Below, piece by piece: positions 44,816 through 52,662 of a DNA stretch of 64,000 nucleotides. Each line of letters begins with the position of its first letter. The first letter of the stretch is position 1. A program made the position numbers and the translations under genes. The notes under the pieces are model-generated. The model was given only the letters and a program-made list of their open reading frames with translations, ran no database searches and had not been told where the DNA came from. This DNA comes from Halomonas sp. CUBES01 (GTDB taxonomy: Bacteria; Pseudomonadota; Gammaproteobacteria; Pseudomonadales; Halomonadaceae): assembly GCF_020991005.1 (NCBI RefSeq), contig NZ_JAJLLW010000001.1, positions 496,001 to 560,000 of the forward strand, read 5' to 3'.

Positions 44816-45353
44816 GAATCAAGGGATCGCTCGTCAGCGATTGGATGCTTGGGATCGCCAAGGGCGCACTATCTTCACGCTTCGAGATCTTGCCAAGTTG
44901 TTCCATGAAGATAGCCCGAAAACGCTGCAAGAAGGCGTGAACCGCCTCCGTCGCCATGGAGTGTTGGAGAGTGTTGCGCGGGGCATCTATCATTATACCC
45001 TGTCTCGAACTCCAGATGCTTATCGACTGGAGCGTATCGCCCGGGCCATGCGGCGCGGCGAATACAGTTACGTCTCCTTAGAGTCGGCTTTATCTGAATA
45101 TGGCGCTATCTCACAGATTCCGGTTGATCGACTGACCGTTATGACCACCGGCCGAAAGGGCACTTATCGCACGCCTTATGGCACCATCGAGTTCACCCAT
45201 ACACGCCGCCCAGTCACCGAGCTGATGGGGCGCATGAAAGATATTGGTCGGCCCCTCAAGATAGCGACGCCCGAGGCTGCTTGGGCTGATCTGAAACGTG
45301 TAGGGAGAAATACCCACCTAGTGGATATCGAGGTGCTAAATGAGCCGGATTGA
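44814..45353 (+). CDS. abiEi: AbiEi-family antitoxin (type IV toxin-antitoxin)
   Basis: A 179-residue protein with an N-terminal winged-helix antitoxin domain (about 15-65, ARQRLDAWDRQGRTIFTLRDL then LRRHGVLESVARGIYHYTL) and a C-terminal AbiEi domain (about 75-175, SYVSLESALSEYGAISQIPVD and a late KIATPEAAWADLKR). AbiEi antagonises AbiEii without direct contact and represses the operon. The ATG is embedded in the right arm of a large inverted repeat. It overlaps the toxin gene by 14 bp. Codon use and GC are lower than in the surrounding metabolic genes, in line with transfer. Confidence 0.88.
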   Translation: MNQGIARQRLDAWDRQGRTIFTLRDLAKLFHEDSPKTLQEGVNRLRRHGVLESVARGIYHYTLSRTPDAYRLERIARAMRRGEYSYVSLESALSEYGAISQIPVDRLTVMTTGRKGTYRTPYGTIEFTHTRRPVTELMGRMKDIGRPLKIATPEAAWADLKRVGRNTHLVDIEVLNEPD

Positions 45354-46272
45354 GCCGGGTGATTATGAAAAGCTGGTGGCGCAAACCATGGAGGATCCGG
45401 CGCGTAAAGCCATGCGCCCGGTGATTGAAAAGGAACTGCTCCACTTCGATATTCTCTATGCCCTTGATAGAGAAGGCTTGCTCGACGCATTGACGTTTCA
45501 AGGTGGGACTTGCTTGCGACTTTGTCGGGGATCACCCAGGTTTAGTGAAGACTTGGATTTTGCGGGAGACCGAGACTTCAAACGCGAAAACTTTACGCAG
45601 ATCAAAGAGTGTCTTGTAGATTATATGAGCAGCCGCTATCGCCTTGAGGTCTCGGTGAAAGCACCTAAAGAACTCAGAGACGATCCTCGATACGCCGATG
45701 TAAGAGTCGAGAAGTGGCAGGTCGCCGTCGTAACCGCACCCATGCGACCAGACATCCCGAAGCAGCGAATCAAGCTGGAGATCGCAAACATTCCTGCTTA
45801 TACCCGCGAGGCGCATGCTATTCAGGTTCATTATCCTTTTCTGCCTGATGGGTACAGTGATCTATTGGTGGTCACTGAGAGTAACGATGAGATTATGGCG
45901 GACAAGCTCGTCTCGTTGGTAAACACCGAAAAGTATGTACGCCATCGGGACATCTGGGATCTGCAGTGGTTGAAGCAGCAGGGTGCAAAACTCAACCTTG
46001 ATTTACTCCATCGCAAACTGGCGGATTATAGCGTTGAGGATTACTCAGCCAAGGCTCGCTACATGATTGAACGGTTGCCAGCCATCATTTCAGGCACTGC
46101 CTTCTACTCAGAAATGACGCGATTTCTACCCACTGACACGCTGGCGCGAACGCTGGATAACCCGCGATTCGCCGACTTTTTGTCGCGAGAACTGACAACA
46201 ATGCTTGGTTCGGTTGTCGCAACGCTAGACGAGCCTGATCCAAATACACCGCCGGATGAGTTTAAGCTTTGA
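45340..46272 (+). CDS. abiEii: AbiEii/AbiGii-family nucleotidyltransferase toxin
   Basis: A 310-residue toxin with the DNA-polymerase-beta-type nucleotidyltransferase motif: GGT at residues 55-57 and FSEDLDF with Asp71/Asp73 (68-74), plus a downstream Lys motif in IMADKLVSL and the HRDIWDL segment typical of AbiEii. AbiEii proteins block growth on phage infection, and relatives (MenT) transfer nucleotides to tRNA 3' ends. The start ATG overlaps the antitoxin gene, with GAGGTG in front. All recognised catalytic residues are present, so it is probably functional. Confidence 0.9.
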   Translation: MSRIEPGDYEKLVAQTMEDPARKAMRPVIEKELLHFDILYALDREGLLDALTFQGGTCLRLCRGSPRFSEDLDFAGDRDFKRENFTQIKECLVDYMSSRYRLEVSVKAPKELRDDPRYADVRVEKWQVAVVTAPMRPDIPKQRIKLEIANIPAYTREAHAIQVHYPFLPDGYSDLLVVTESNDEIMADKLVSLVNTEKYVRHRDIWDLQWLKQQGAKLNLDLLHRKLADYSVEDYSAKARYMIERLPAIISGTAFYSEMTRFLPTDTLARTLDNPRFADFLSRELTTMLGSVVATLDEPDPNTPPDEFKL

Positions 46273-46292
46273 AGACCAATTTCTTGCTAAAC

Positions 46293-46371
46293 GACGACCT
46301 GCAGTTCGAAAAAGCCGTGCAGTCGGTGACCTCGGTGATTTTGCGCGGGATTGGGCTGACGGCTTAAGTGA
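46293..46371 (+). pseudogene. Duplicated 3' end of the TetR gene (right copy of 79-bp repeat)
   Basis: Encodes the same C-terminus as the intact TetR gene (LQFEKAVQSVT...ILRGIGLTA and stop) without any upstream gene. Similarity continues weakly further left (TTGCTAAACGACGACC against TGCTCAACGACGACC), with a 15-nt gap, so it is a slightly diverged allele rather than an exact copy. It marks the right junction of the AbiE cassette. Confidence 0.85.
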
Positions 46372-46407
46372 ACTAAGTGCTCTAACTGATCTGAAAAGGA
46401 GTTAATG

Positions 46408-46863
46408 ATGGACAATGCTGGACAGCCGATTATCGGTGTTGGCGCTATCCTTGTCCGGCCTGACGGAGCAGTGCTGCTTGGCTACCGCGATAAGCCCGGC
46501 GAGTCGCCAAGCTGGTGCTTGCCGGGTGGACATGTTGATGCGGGAGAGTCATTTGAAGCGGCGGCTGTTCGCGAAATTGCCGAAGAAACGGGGATTTCCG
46601 ATCTGCGGTACCCAAAGTTGCTGGCGATAACCCAGAACTTGAATAGCGCCGTCTCTATAGTGACAGGGGCAGTACTTGCCAACGTAGAGCAGGAGGCTGA
46701 GGCATTAGTGCTTGAGCCGGAAGTATTCACTCAATGGCGCTGGTTCCGTCCTGGTGCGCTTCCCATGCCGTTATTCCCGGCCAGCCAAGCGGTACTTGCC
46801 CACTGGCAGGGCCATGAGCCGCCCGTCGGCTGGCTGACGTATCCCATTGCTTCAGTAGCGTGA
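46408..46863 (+). CDS. Nudix hydrolase
   Basis: A 151-residue Nudix protein. The complete Nudix box GHVDAGESFEAAAVREIAEETG (key Gly, Glu, Arg-Glu and Glu-Glu positions at about 40-61) coordinates Mg2+. Nudix enzymes hydrolyse nucleoside diphosphates linked to another group; the substrate here is unknown, with a late WLTYP block. AGGAG lies 6 bp before the ATG at 46408; an ATG directly upstream (46405) is less well spaced. It lies just right of the AbiE cassette and converges on the Lrp gene (6 bp apart). Confidence 0.9.
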   Translation: MDNAGQPIIGVGAILVRPDGAVLLGYRDKPGESPSWCLPGGHVDAGESFEAAAVREIAEETGISDLRYPKLLAITQNLNSAVSIVTGAVLANVEQEAEALVLEPEVFTQWRWFRPGALPMPLFPASQAVLAHWQGHEPPVGWLTYPIASVA

Positions 46864-46869
46864 ATCTTG

Positions 46870-47340
46870 CTATGTAGAGAGCAAGCTTTCCATCGGTACC
46901 GACGTCTCAAACTTATGCCGCTTACGCGACAGTAACGTGCGGAACTTACGCAGGTTGTCGTCGCCATAGAGTACTTGGTCGCAGAAGCGGTCGTACTCAT
47001 CTAAATCAGCCACCGTCACAATCAATACAAAATCACACTCGCCGGTTACCTGATAGCATTGCTTCACTTCAGGGGCGCTTAGCGCGGATGTTAAAAAGCG
47101 CTGGTAGAGCAACTTGTTATCCCGCTCCATCGTCACCTCCACCACCATATGCAGGCACTGCCCAAGGGCGTCAGGATTGAGCAGTGCCACCTCCCGTTCG
47201 ATGATCCCCGCGTCGCGCAGCCGCTTAACCCGCTTTAAACAGGCAGAGGGAGAGAGCCCTATCTCATCCGCTAACGCCTGATTGGTCAGGCTGGCGTCAT
47301 GCTGTAGCTGGTCAAGGATTCGTCGATCAATGGCGTCCAT
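46870..47340 (-). CDS. Lrp/AsnC-family transcriptional regulator
   Basis: A 156-residue Lrp-type regulator: N-terminal helix-turn-helix (MDAIDRRILDQLQHDASLT, then NQALADEIGLSPSACLKRV) and a C-terminal RAM effector domain (about 65-145) with QCYQVTGECDFVLIVTVADLDEY. It senses an amino acid in the octameric core. It diverges from a nucleoside-recognition-domain membrane protein gene, its likely target. The ATG at 47340 gives the family N-terminus although the frame is open 49 codons further. Confidence 0.9.
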   Translation of the reverse strand: MDAIDRRILDQLQHDASLTNQALADEIGLSPSACLKRVKRLRDAGIIEREVALLNPDALGQCLHMVVEVTMERDNKLLYQRFLTSALSAPEVKQCYQVTGECDFVLIVTVADLDEYDRFCDQVLYGDDNLRKFRTLLSRKRHKFETSVPMESLLST

Positions 47341-47466
47341 GAAATAAAATGCTCTTTCTGTGCTTATAAAGAACGAATAGTGATTGTTAGTGCGGTATTG
47401 AAAAGAAGATTCTGCATTGCCTCCATTACCATAACGATTATTCAGATGATGGCAATGGAGCGCTAG

Positions 47467-48414
47467 ATGCGTAAGAGTATTTATCACCTATTGGATGGTT
47501 TATGTAGCGTTCTCAAAGACGCACTGCGGGTATACGTGACGCTACTCAAAATCCTGATTCCGGCATTGCTCATCGTCAAAGGGTTAGAGTGGTTGGGGGT
47601 TATCGATGGGTTGGGAACGGTACTGGCCCCCTTAATGAGCATACTTGGCCTGCCCGACCAGTTGGGCGTTGTATGGGCGGCGGCGCTCTTTACCAACTTG
47701 TACACCGCCATTGCGGTATTTCTTCAAGTAGCTGGTGATATGCACCTAAATGTCGAGCAAGTGACGGTGCTAGGGGCGTTAATGTTGGTAGGGCACTCGA
47801 TTCCTGTTGAGGGCGCGGTTGCCAAGCGCGCGGGGGTGCCCTGGTGGGCCACCATAGTCCTGCGTGTCGGCGGGGCTTTGCTGTTTGCTTGGTTGTTACA
47901 CTGTTTTTACTCAACGTTGGGTTTAATGCAGGCACCGGTTGAGCTGATGTGGCAGCCAAGCTTTTCATCAGAGCCAACGCTAAGCGGTTGGGCCGTTGCT
48001 CAGCTTGAAACCTTAGCGCTTATTTTTGTGATTATTTTCGCGCTGATAGTACTCCTCAAACTTTTACAAAAGCTTGGCCTTGAGCGTTGGATTCATCTGG
48101 TGTTGCGACCGCTGCTCAAGCTATTGGGCATGGGCCGTTCGGCCGCTAATGTAACGGTGATTGGGTTCACGTTGGGGCTAAGCTATGGCGCCGGGCTGCT
48201 GATCCGTGACGTGCAAAACGGTGTGCTTGGCAAGCGCGATAGTACGCTAGCGCTATGCTTTCTCGGCCTCTGCCATAGCGTTATAGAGGATACGCTGTTG
48301 ATCTTAACGCTCGGGGCCGACGTGGTGGGCGTCTTGTGGGCACGGCTGCTGTTTGCCGTTGTGGTTGTTGCGATTATTGCTCGCTGGCCCAACGCCATGG
48401 TGAATAATAAATAA
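47467..48414 (+). CDS. Membrane protein with nucleoside-recognition (Gate) domains
   Basis: A 315-residue membrane protein with about eight hydrophobic segments and two Gate-type halves: LLIVKGLEWLGVIDGLGTVLAP with FTNLYTAIAVF in the first, and LKLLGMGRSAANVTVIGFTLGLSYGAGLLI with LCHSVIEDTLLI in the second. The arrangement is that of YjiH/SpmA-like nucleoside-recognition proteins; substrates of stand-alone members are unclear. Divergent from an Lrp-type gene (126 bp), which suggests amino acid-linked control and perhaps amino acid export. The last two points are inferred. Confidence 0.78.
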   Translation: MRKSIYHLLDGLCSVLKDALRVYVTLLKILIPALLIVKGLEWLGVIDGLGTVLAPLMSILGLPDQLGVVWAAALFTNLYTAIAVFLQVAGDMHLNVEQVTVLGALMLVGHSIPVEGAVAKRAGVPWWATIVLRVGGALLFAWLLHCFYSTLGLMQAPVELMWQPSFSSEPTLSGWAVAQLETLALIFVIIFALIVLLKLLQKLGLERWIHLVLRPLLKLLGMGRSAANVTVIGFTLGLSYGAGLLIRDVQNGVLGKRDSTLALCFLGLCHSVIEDTLLILTLGADVVGVLWARLLFAVVVVAIIARWPNAMVNNK

Positions 48415-48505
48415 GTAATTGCATAATAGAGGCGTATTGACTGGCCACCTCCGTGATCTTACGGGAGAACGGGCTGGGCAGATCCCCTCTTCAAGTCAGT
48501 TGGGG

Positions 48506-49726
48506 TTACCCCAGCGGCCCGCCGGTCACCGTGGTCTTCAAGCCGTCAATAATGGCTTGACCATCTTCGTTCTTGAGTTCGTCGTACCAGGCTTGGGTGT
48601 GACTGGCGTCGTGCCCATGGATCATCGCAGCGCGCTTGCGGGCACGCTGGACGATTTCGCCCACCCGGTCGACGCGTGCCCGGTCGTACTGGGCCAGAGC
48701 GCTGTCGATGGCCGCTGACGCATCGGTATTTTCTTCCAGCGCACGCGCGAGCGCCTGGGAGAGCACCCAGGCGTCTTCCATCGCCTGGCAGCCGCCCTGG
48801 CCTAGGTCGGGCGCCATGCCGTGAGCGGCATCCCCCAGCAGGGCAACGCGGGGAGCGGTGAGCGAATCCAGCGGCGGAATATCGTAGATTTCCACGCGGG
48901 CCATGCGCGCCGGGTCAAAGCGTTCAATCAGCGCCTGCACGGGCTCGGCCCAGCCCGCGAAGTGTTCGCGCAATTCATCGCGGTAGTGGTCGGGGTCGTT
49001 GGTGGTACCTGCCGGGAGCGGCACGTCAAAGAAGCAGTAGAACTCCTGAGCGCCTTCCTTGTTGCCACCGCTACCCATGGGCATAAAGGAAACCCGCTTG
49101 GCGTCACCCACGTACTGGTCCCAGTGACTCAGCGGTGCCAAGGCTTCATCAGCAGGCACGCGGACGTTCCAGTTCACGTAGCCGACGTATTGGCGCTCCA
49201 CCGGATGGCCTACCAACTTGCTGCGCAGCTTTGAATGCGTACCTTCTGCCACGACCAGCAAGTCGGCATTCAGGCTTTCGCCGTCATCAAAATGCGCCGC
49301 CACGCCGTGCTGGGTGACCGTGTAGTCAATGCATCGGCGGCCAAACTGGATGTGCTCGGTCCCGACGGCGTCCAGCAGTGTCTGTTGGAGGGCGGCGCGG
49401 GCAATCGGACAGACGCGCTGGCCGACATCGCCGAACAGCGGTGCCAGGCTGAAGTCGGTCAACGTCTGGCCTGTCTGGGTGAGATAGCGCATCTGGGTCA
49501 TCTCGCCGCTCAAGCCCTCGATGGTCTCACCCAGGCCCAACTGGTGCATGACCTTGACGCCATTCGGCCATAGCGAGATCGCCGCGCCCACCGGGCGTAT
49601 GGTCGCCACACGCTCTACAACGGTGACGCGGTGGCCTTGCTGTTGGAATGCCAGAGCGGTGCTCAGCCCGCCAATGCCCGCGCCGATAACGAGAATATTG
49701 AGAGATGTGGTAAGAGGGCGGGTCAT
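48506..49726 (-). CDS. hpxO: FAD-dependent urate hydroxylase HpxO
   Basis: A 406-residue flavin monooxygenase. The FAD motif GAGIGGLSTALAFQQQGH (about residues 15-32), GAAISLWPNGVKVM, the second FAD motif VALLGDAAHGMAPDLGQGGCQAMEDA and the C-terminal TQAWYDELKNEDG...GGPLG match HpxO of Klebsiella, which oxidises urate to 5-hydroxyisourate using NADH and O2. It would be the entry step of urate degradation; no other purine gene is adjacent, although an allantoate-type amidohydrolase is at 25344-26612. AAGGAG precedes the ATG. Confidence 0.88.
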   Translation of the reverse strand: MTRPLTTSLNILVIGAGIGGLSTALAFQQQGHRVTVVERVATIRPVGAAISLWPNGVKVMHQLGLGETIEGLSGEMTQMRYLTQTGQTLTDFSLAPLFGDVGQRVCPIARAALQQTLLDAVGTEHIQFGRRCIDYTVTQHGVAAHFDDGESLNADLLVVAEGTHSKLRSKLVGHPVERQYVGYVNWNVRVPADEALAPLSHWDQYVGDAKRVSFMPMGSGGNKEGAQEFYCFFDVPLPAGTTNDPDHYRDELREHFAGWAEPVQALIERFDPARMARVEIYDIPPLDSLTAPRVALLGDAAHGMAPDLGQGGCQAMEDAWVLSQALARALEENTDASAAIDSALAQYDRARVDRVGEIVQRARKRAAMIHGHDASHTQAWYDELKNEDGQAIIDGLKTTVTGGPLG

Positions 49727-50075
49727 GGCAAACTCCTTTATCAGTTAGTGGTCTATGAACCCAAGTTGAGGCATTGATTCCCCATCAATGGTTTAGCTTG
49801 GCCTTGCTGTTTTGTATACAAGAATTGTTTCCCAACTGAACCGTAATATCAATGTTGGTTTCTTAATTGTTGTCAGTATTTATAAGTGATTGAAATTAAA
49901 GTTTGAATTTGGGTCGGCGTCGGTATAAACGTCTAGCTGTAAACTCTTATGTGCATCGCCTTCGTGCTCGACTAAATGGCGCACCCCGTCACCAGTTGCC
50001 CTGTCTATGTTATCGGCAATCTGCCCCACTATTCAGTTAGCCGCCGGGTGAGTACAGCAATGTGCCTGCATGACG
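49727..50075. other. Intergenic stretch between hpxO and the LysR gene's 3' end
   Basis: AT-rich and without a convincing coding region. It contains the 10-bp palindrome listed separately and presumably the hpxO promoter. Confidence 0.5.
49812..49821. promoter_or_regulatory. TTGTATACAA palindrome upstream of hpxO (candidate GntR-type operator)
   Basis: TTGTATACAA is self-complementary, 86 bp upstream of the hpxO start. It has the TNGT...ACNA form bound by many FCD-type GntR regulators. No such regulator gene is adjacent. Confidence 0.4.
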
Positions 50076-51068
50076 CTAAAATGACGCCTCAGGCGATTCG
50101 TATGGAGGGGCTGATAGTTCCGGTTCCTGGGGTGACTTTTTATACAAAGTGGGTTCCTGACCCAATCGCTCGGCCATGAAACTGATAAAAGCACTAAGCT
50201 TCGGCGGCAGATATCGCGTCGGTGGATAAAGCACCCAGGCCTCGCCACAATAATAATGGGTCTTGAATTTCCATTCCGGAAGTACTTGTACGATATGTCC
50301 CTGCTGCAACGCATGGCGAGCGGTGAAGTACGGCAAACTGCCAATGCCAAGATGCTGTAACACCGCGTCAAGCCTTGCCCCAGTGTGATTGACCGCATAT
50401 CGGCCACGCACATTGACGTTCACTTTCTTGCCATCGAGCTGGAATTTCCAGCGGGAATCACCGGGCTCCTCGCCTAGAAAAATGCAATTGTGCACTTTCA
50501 AATCGTGCGGATGCGTTGGTGTGCCGTGACGCTCAAGGTATTCCGGCGTCGCACAAAGCATATGGTCGATGTCAATGAGCTTTCGCCCCATAAGACCCGG
50601 TGAAGGGCGATCAGTAATGCGGATTGCCAGATCCACCTGATCATCAATCAAGTCCACATAGCTGTCCTTGAGCTGTAACTGAACGTCGATTTTGGGATAA
50701 CGCGCCAGGAAGTCGGGAATGTGGGGGTGGACGACGAAACGTCCTACCGCCTTCGGCACACTGACGCGTATCAGACCCTGCGGCTCCGGGTCGAACTGCC
50801 CGGAAACGGCCATCACGGCCTGCGCTGCGCTCACCATGTCCACGCAACGTCTATGCACCTCATGACCGCTTTCGCTTAGCCGCAGTTTGCGGGTCGTGCG
50901 CTGCAGCAGCCGGGTGCCTAATGCCTTCTCCAGGCGGGCAACCGAGCGGCTGATCGCCGAGGGCGTTGCGCCCAGCTGGCGTGCCGTTTCTGAAAAGCTG
51001 CCGGTTTCGACGACCTTGACGAAGACAGCCATTTCGCCCAACAGGGCGACCATCTGATTTGTGCTCAT
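50076..51068 (-). CDS. LysR-family transcriptional regulator
   Basis: A 330-residue LysR-type regulator: N-terminal winged helix (about 10-68, FVKVVETGSFSETARQLGAT with SAISRSVARLEKALGTRLLQR) and a periplasmic-binding-like effector domain (about 95-300). A hydrophilic tail of about 25 residues follows. It diverges from the AlaX/oxygenase/LysE operon, with an ATC-N9-GAT site in the 87-bp gap, so it is probably the activator or repressor of that operon. No family-specific inducer can be read. Confidence 0.9.
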   Translation of the reverse strand: MSTNQMVALLGEMAVFVKVVETGSFSETARQLGATPSAISRSVARLEKALGTRLLQRTTRKLRLSESGHEVHRRCVDMVSAAQAVMAVSGQFDPEPQGLIRVSVPKAVGRFVVHPHIPDFLARYPKIDVQLQLKDSYVDLIDDQVDLAIRITDRPSPGLMGRKLIDIDHMLCATPEYLERHGTPTHPHDLKVHNCIFLGEEPGDSRWKFQLDGKKVNVNVRGRYAVNHTGARLDAVLQHLGIGSLPYFTARHALQQGHIVQVLPEWKFKTHYYCGEAWVLYPPTRYLPPKLSAFISFMAERLGQEPTLYKKSPQEPELSAPPYESPEASF

Positions 51069-51114
51069 GAGGCAAAGAACATTTGAATTTACGTTGGATT
51101 ATCGCAGCCGTTCT

Positions 51115-51133
51115 TTATCAATACAATTGATAA
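51115..51133. promoter_or_regulatory. LysR-type operator (ATC-N9-GAT inside TTATCAAT-ACA-ATTGATAA)
   Basis: Perfect 8-bp arms around ACA, containing ATC-N9-GAT (51117-51131), the classical LysR recognition layout. It lies 22 bp before the alaX-like ATG and 46 bp from the LysR start, in the divergent promoter region. Confidence 0.6.
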
Positions 51134-51155
51134 TTAATGATAGAGGAGCCGAGCT

Positions 51156-51788
51156 ATGACGCGAAAGTTGTATTGGGAAGGCGGCATAACGGAATCTGAA
51201 GTTGAAGTTATATATTGCGAAAAATTGGCTGATGGCGGGTATAGCGTGCGGTTGAATGCAACTCCCTTTCACCCGCAGGGAGGTGGGCAACCCGCAGACG
51301 TGGGCTGGATCGATGAAGCGGAAGTGTTCGCTGTGGAAGTGGTGGACGGGAATATTATCCATTACACCCACCAGGAGGTTGGCTCTGGTTCAGCTTTCGC
51401 CAGGGTGAATGTCGATCAACGCCAACGTCATTCCAGGCTGCATTCGGCTGGACATCTAATTGGTCACGCGCTTGAAGCGTTCGCTTGGCGACCCGTCAAG
51501 GCACACCACTGGCCCGGAGAGGCGCGAGTGACCTTTAAACCTACTGACGATGCTCAGGCTGTCGATGTGGAAGAGGTACAAAACCTTTGTGAAAACCTGA
51601 TTGCTCGCAACCTCCCTTGCAAGGTCAAGGTAGATGAAAAGCAATTCCGTCAGGTTGGCTTCGGTGAACTAAAACCCTATGGATGTGGCGGAACTCACGT
51701 CGCGGAAACGGCGGATCTGCAAGGCCTCCAGATATTGTCGGTGAACCTGAGGAAAGGTCGGTTAATCGTTCAGTACGACATTCAATGA
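51156..51788 (+). CDS. AlaX-type trans-acting alanyl-tRNA editing protein
   Basis: A 210-residue stand-alone editing domain homologous to the second half of alanyl-tRNA synthetase. PFHPQGGGQPADVG (about residues 31-44) is the Gly-rich motif of AlaX-M; HSAGH (about 95-99) and CGGTHV (about 174-179) provide the zinc/catalytic residues. These proteins deacylate wrongly charged Ser- or Gly-tRNA(Ala), and relatives act on other mischarged tRNAs. Clustering with an amino acid-type oxygenase and an exporter suggests it clears tRNA mischarged with the oxygenase product. GAGGAG precedes the ATG. Confidence 0.87.
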   Translation: MTRKLYWEGGITESEVEVIYCEKLADGGYSVRLNATPFHPQGGGQPADVGWIDEAEVFAVEVVDGNIIHYTHQEVGSGSAFARVNVDQRQRHSRLHSAGHLIGHALEAFAWRPVKAHHWPGEARVTFKPTDDAQAVDVEEVQNLCENLIARNLPCKVKVDEKQFRQVGFGELKPYGCGGTHVAETADLQGLQILSVNLRKGRLIVQYDIQ

Positions 51789-51890
51789 TCTAGCCATGAT
51801 CCCGCTGCTAATGTCGGTGACGTTACAGGAGCCAATAAACGTTGCCTGCCATCCGGTAAGTGGCTGAAAAGATAATTAACAGGGGGAAGT

Positions 51891-52661
51891 ATGTTGATCG
51901 AACTGGATGATTTAAAGCAGGGGGCGGTCGAGAGGCTGGCGCGTGAAGAAGTTCTGGCGGTTCGTGTACGTCACTTTATTGACGAGGACATTGCCGCCAG
52001 GCTTTCCGAGCAGATCATGGAGCGCGGGCTTCAAAAATACTTGAATGCACCCAGTATTGGCCGGATTGGGATGGCCTTTTACGAAGCAGAGAACCAGCCG
52101 CCACTCATCGCTAATTATTTCGAGAGTGTTGTCGACAACATCAATGAACTGAGGAAGCGCTGCGCACCTTATGTATCCCCTATCGATTTGCTCAGGTGCG
52201 TATTGGACGAAATATGGCCGGCAGGTGCTCAGCTCCAAACGCTATATGGTCGAAAGATGTATGTCGGATTGTCGCGTGCTGTTAAGCCAGGCGTCACTTT
52301 CCTGGCCCATCACGATATCTTCGCCAAAGACGCACCCAACAGTTTCCAGGCTTGTAGTTTACAGGCGCAAATGGCTGCAAACGTCTACCTATCCATGCCC
52401 GACGAGGGTGGCACGCTGCAGATATGGGATCAGCAGCTGTCTGCAGAGGCTTTCGATGAGATGCGAGGTGACAGTTATGGCATTGATCCAACGCTTCTGA
52501 GAGCGGCCACTTTGGAGGTATGCCCAGAGGCCGGAGACCTGATCCTGTTCAACTCACGCAAGATGCATGCCGTAACACCGGGCTCCGAAGGGATGCGCCT
52601 CAGCCTGTCTTGTTTCGTGGGTTATCGCGGCCCAGCGACCCCGCTCTCCTTTTGGAGTTGA
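51891..52661 (+). CDS. 2-oxoglutarate/Fe(II)-dependent oxygenase
   Basis: A 256-residue double-stranded beta-helix oxygenase. Iron ligands appear as H140(H141)-x-D142 in FLAHHDIFAKDAP and distal His226 in SRKMHAVTPGSEGMRLSLS, with Arg236 in place to hold 2-oxoglutarate. The spacing of 84 residues from Asp142 to His226 includes the PDEGGTLQIWD strand. It would hydroxylate a small molecule, plausibly a free amino acid given the LysE exporter encoded one base downstream and the tRNA-editing gene upstream; the substrate is not known. AGGGGGA precedes the ATG. It is the middle gene of the operon. Confidence 0.83.
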   Translation: MLIELDDLKQGAVERLAREEVLAVRVRHFIDEDIAARLSEQIMERGLQKYLNAPSIGRIGMAFYEAENQPPLIANYFESVVDNINELRKRCAPYVSPIDLLRCVLDEIWPAGAQLQTLYGRKMYVGLSRAVKPGVTFLAHHDIFAKDAPNSFQACSLQAQMAANVYLSMPDEGGTLQIWDQQLSAEAFDEMRGDSYGIDPTLLRAATLEVCPEAGDLILFNSRKMHAVTPGSEGMRLSLSCFVGYRGPATPLSFWS

Positions 52662-52662
52662 T

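Noticed and set aside
44743..46404. AbiE block as a complete integrative element
   Set aside because: There is no integrase, recombinase or relaxase; only the border duplication and the two toxin-antitoxin genes are visible.
49976..50179. 67-codon plus-strand frame between hpxO and LysR
   Set aside because: It overlaps the LysR gene's 3' end, has no ribosome site and no recognisable pattern.
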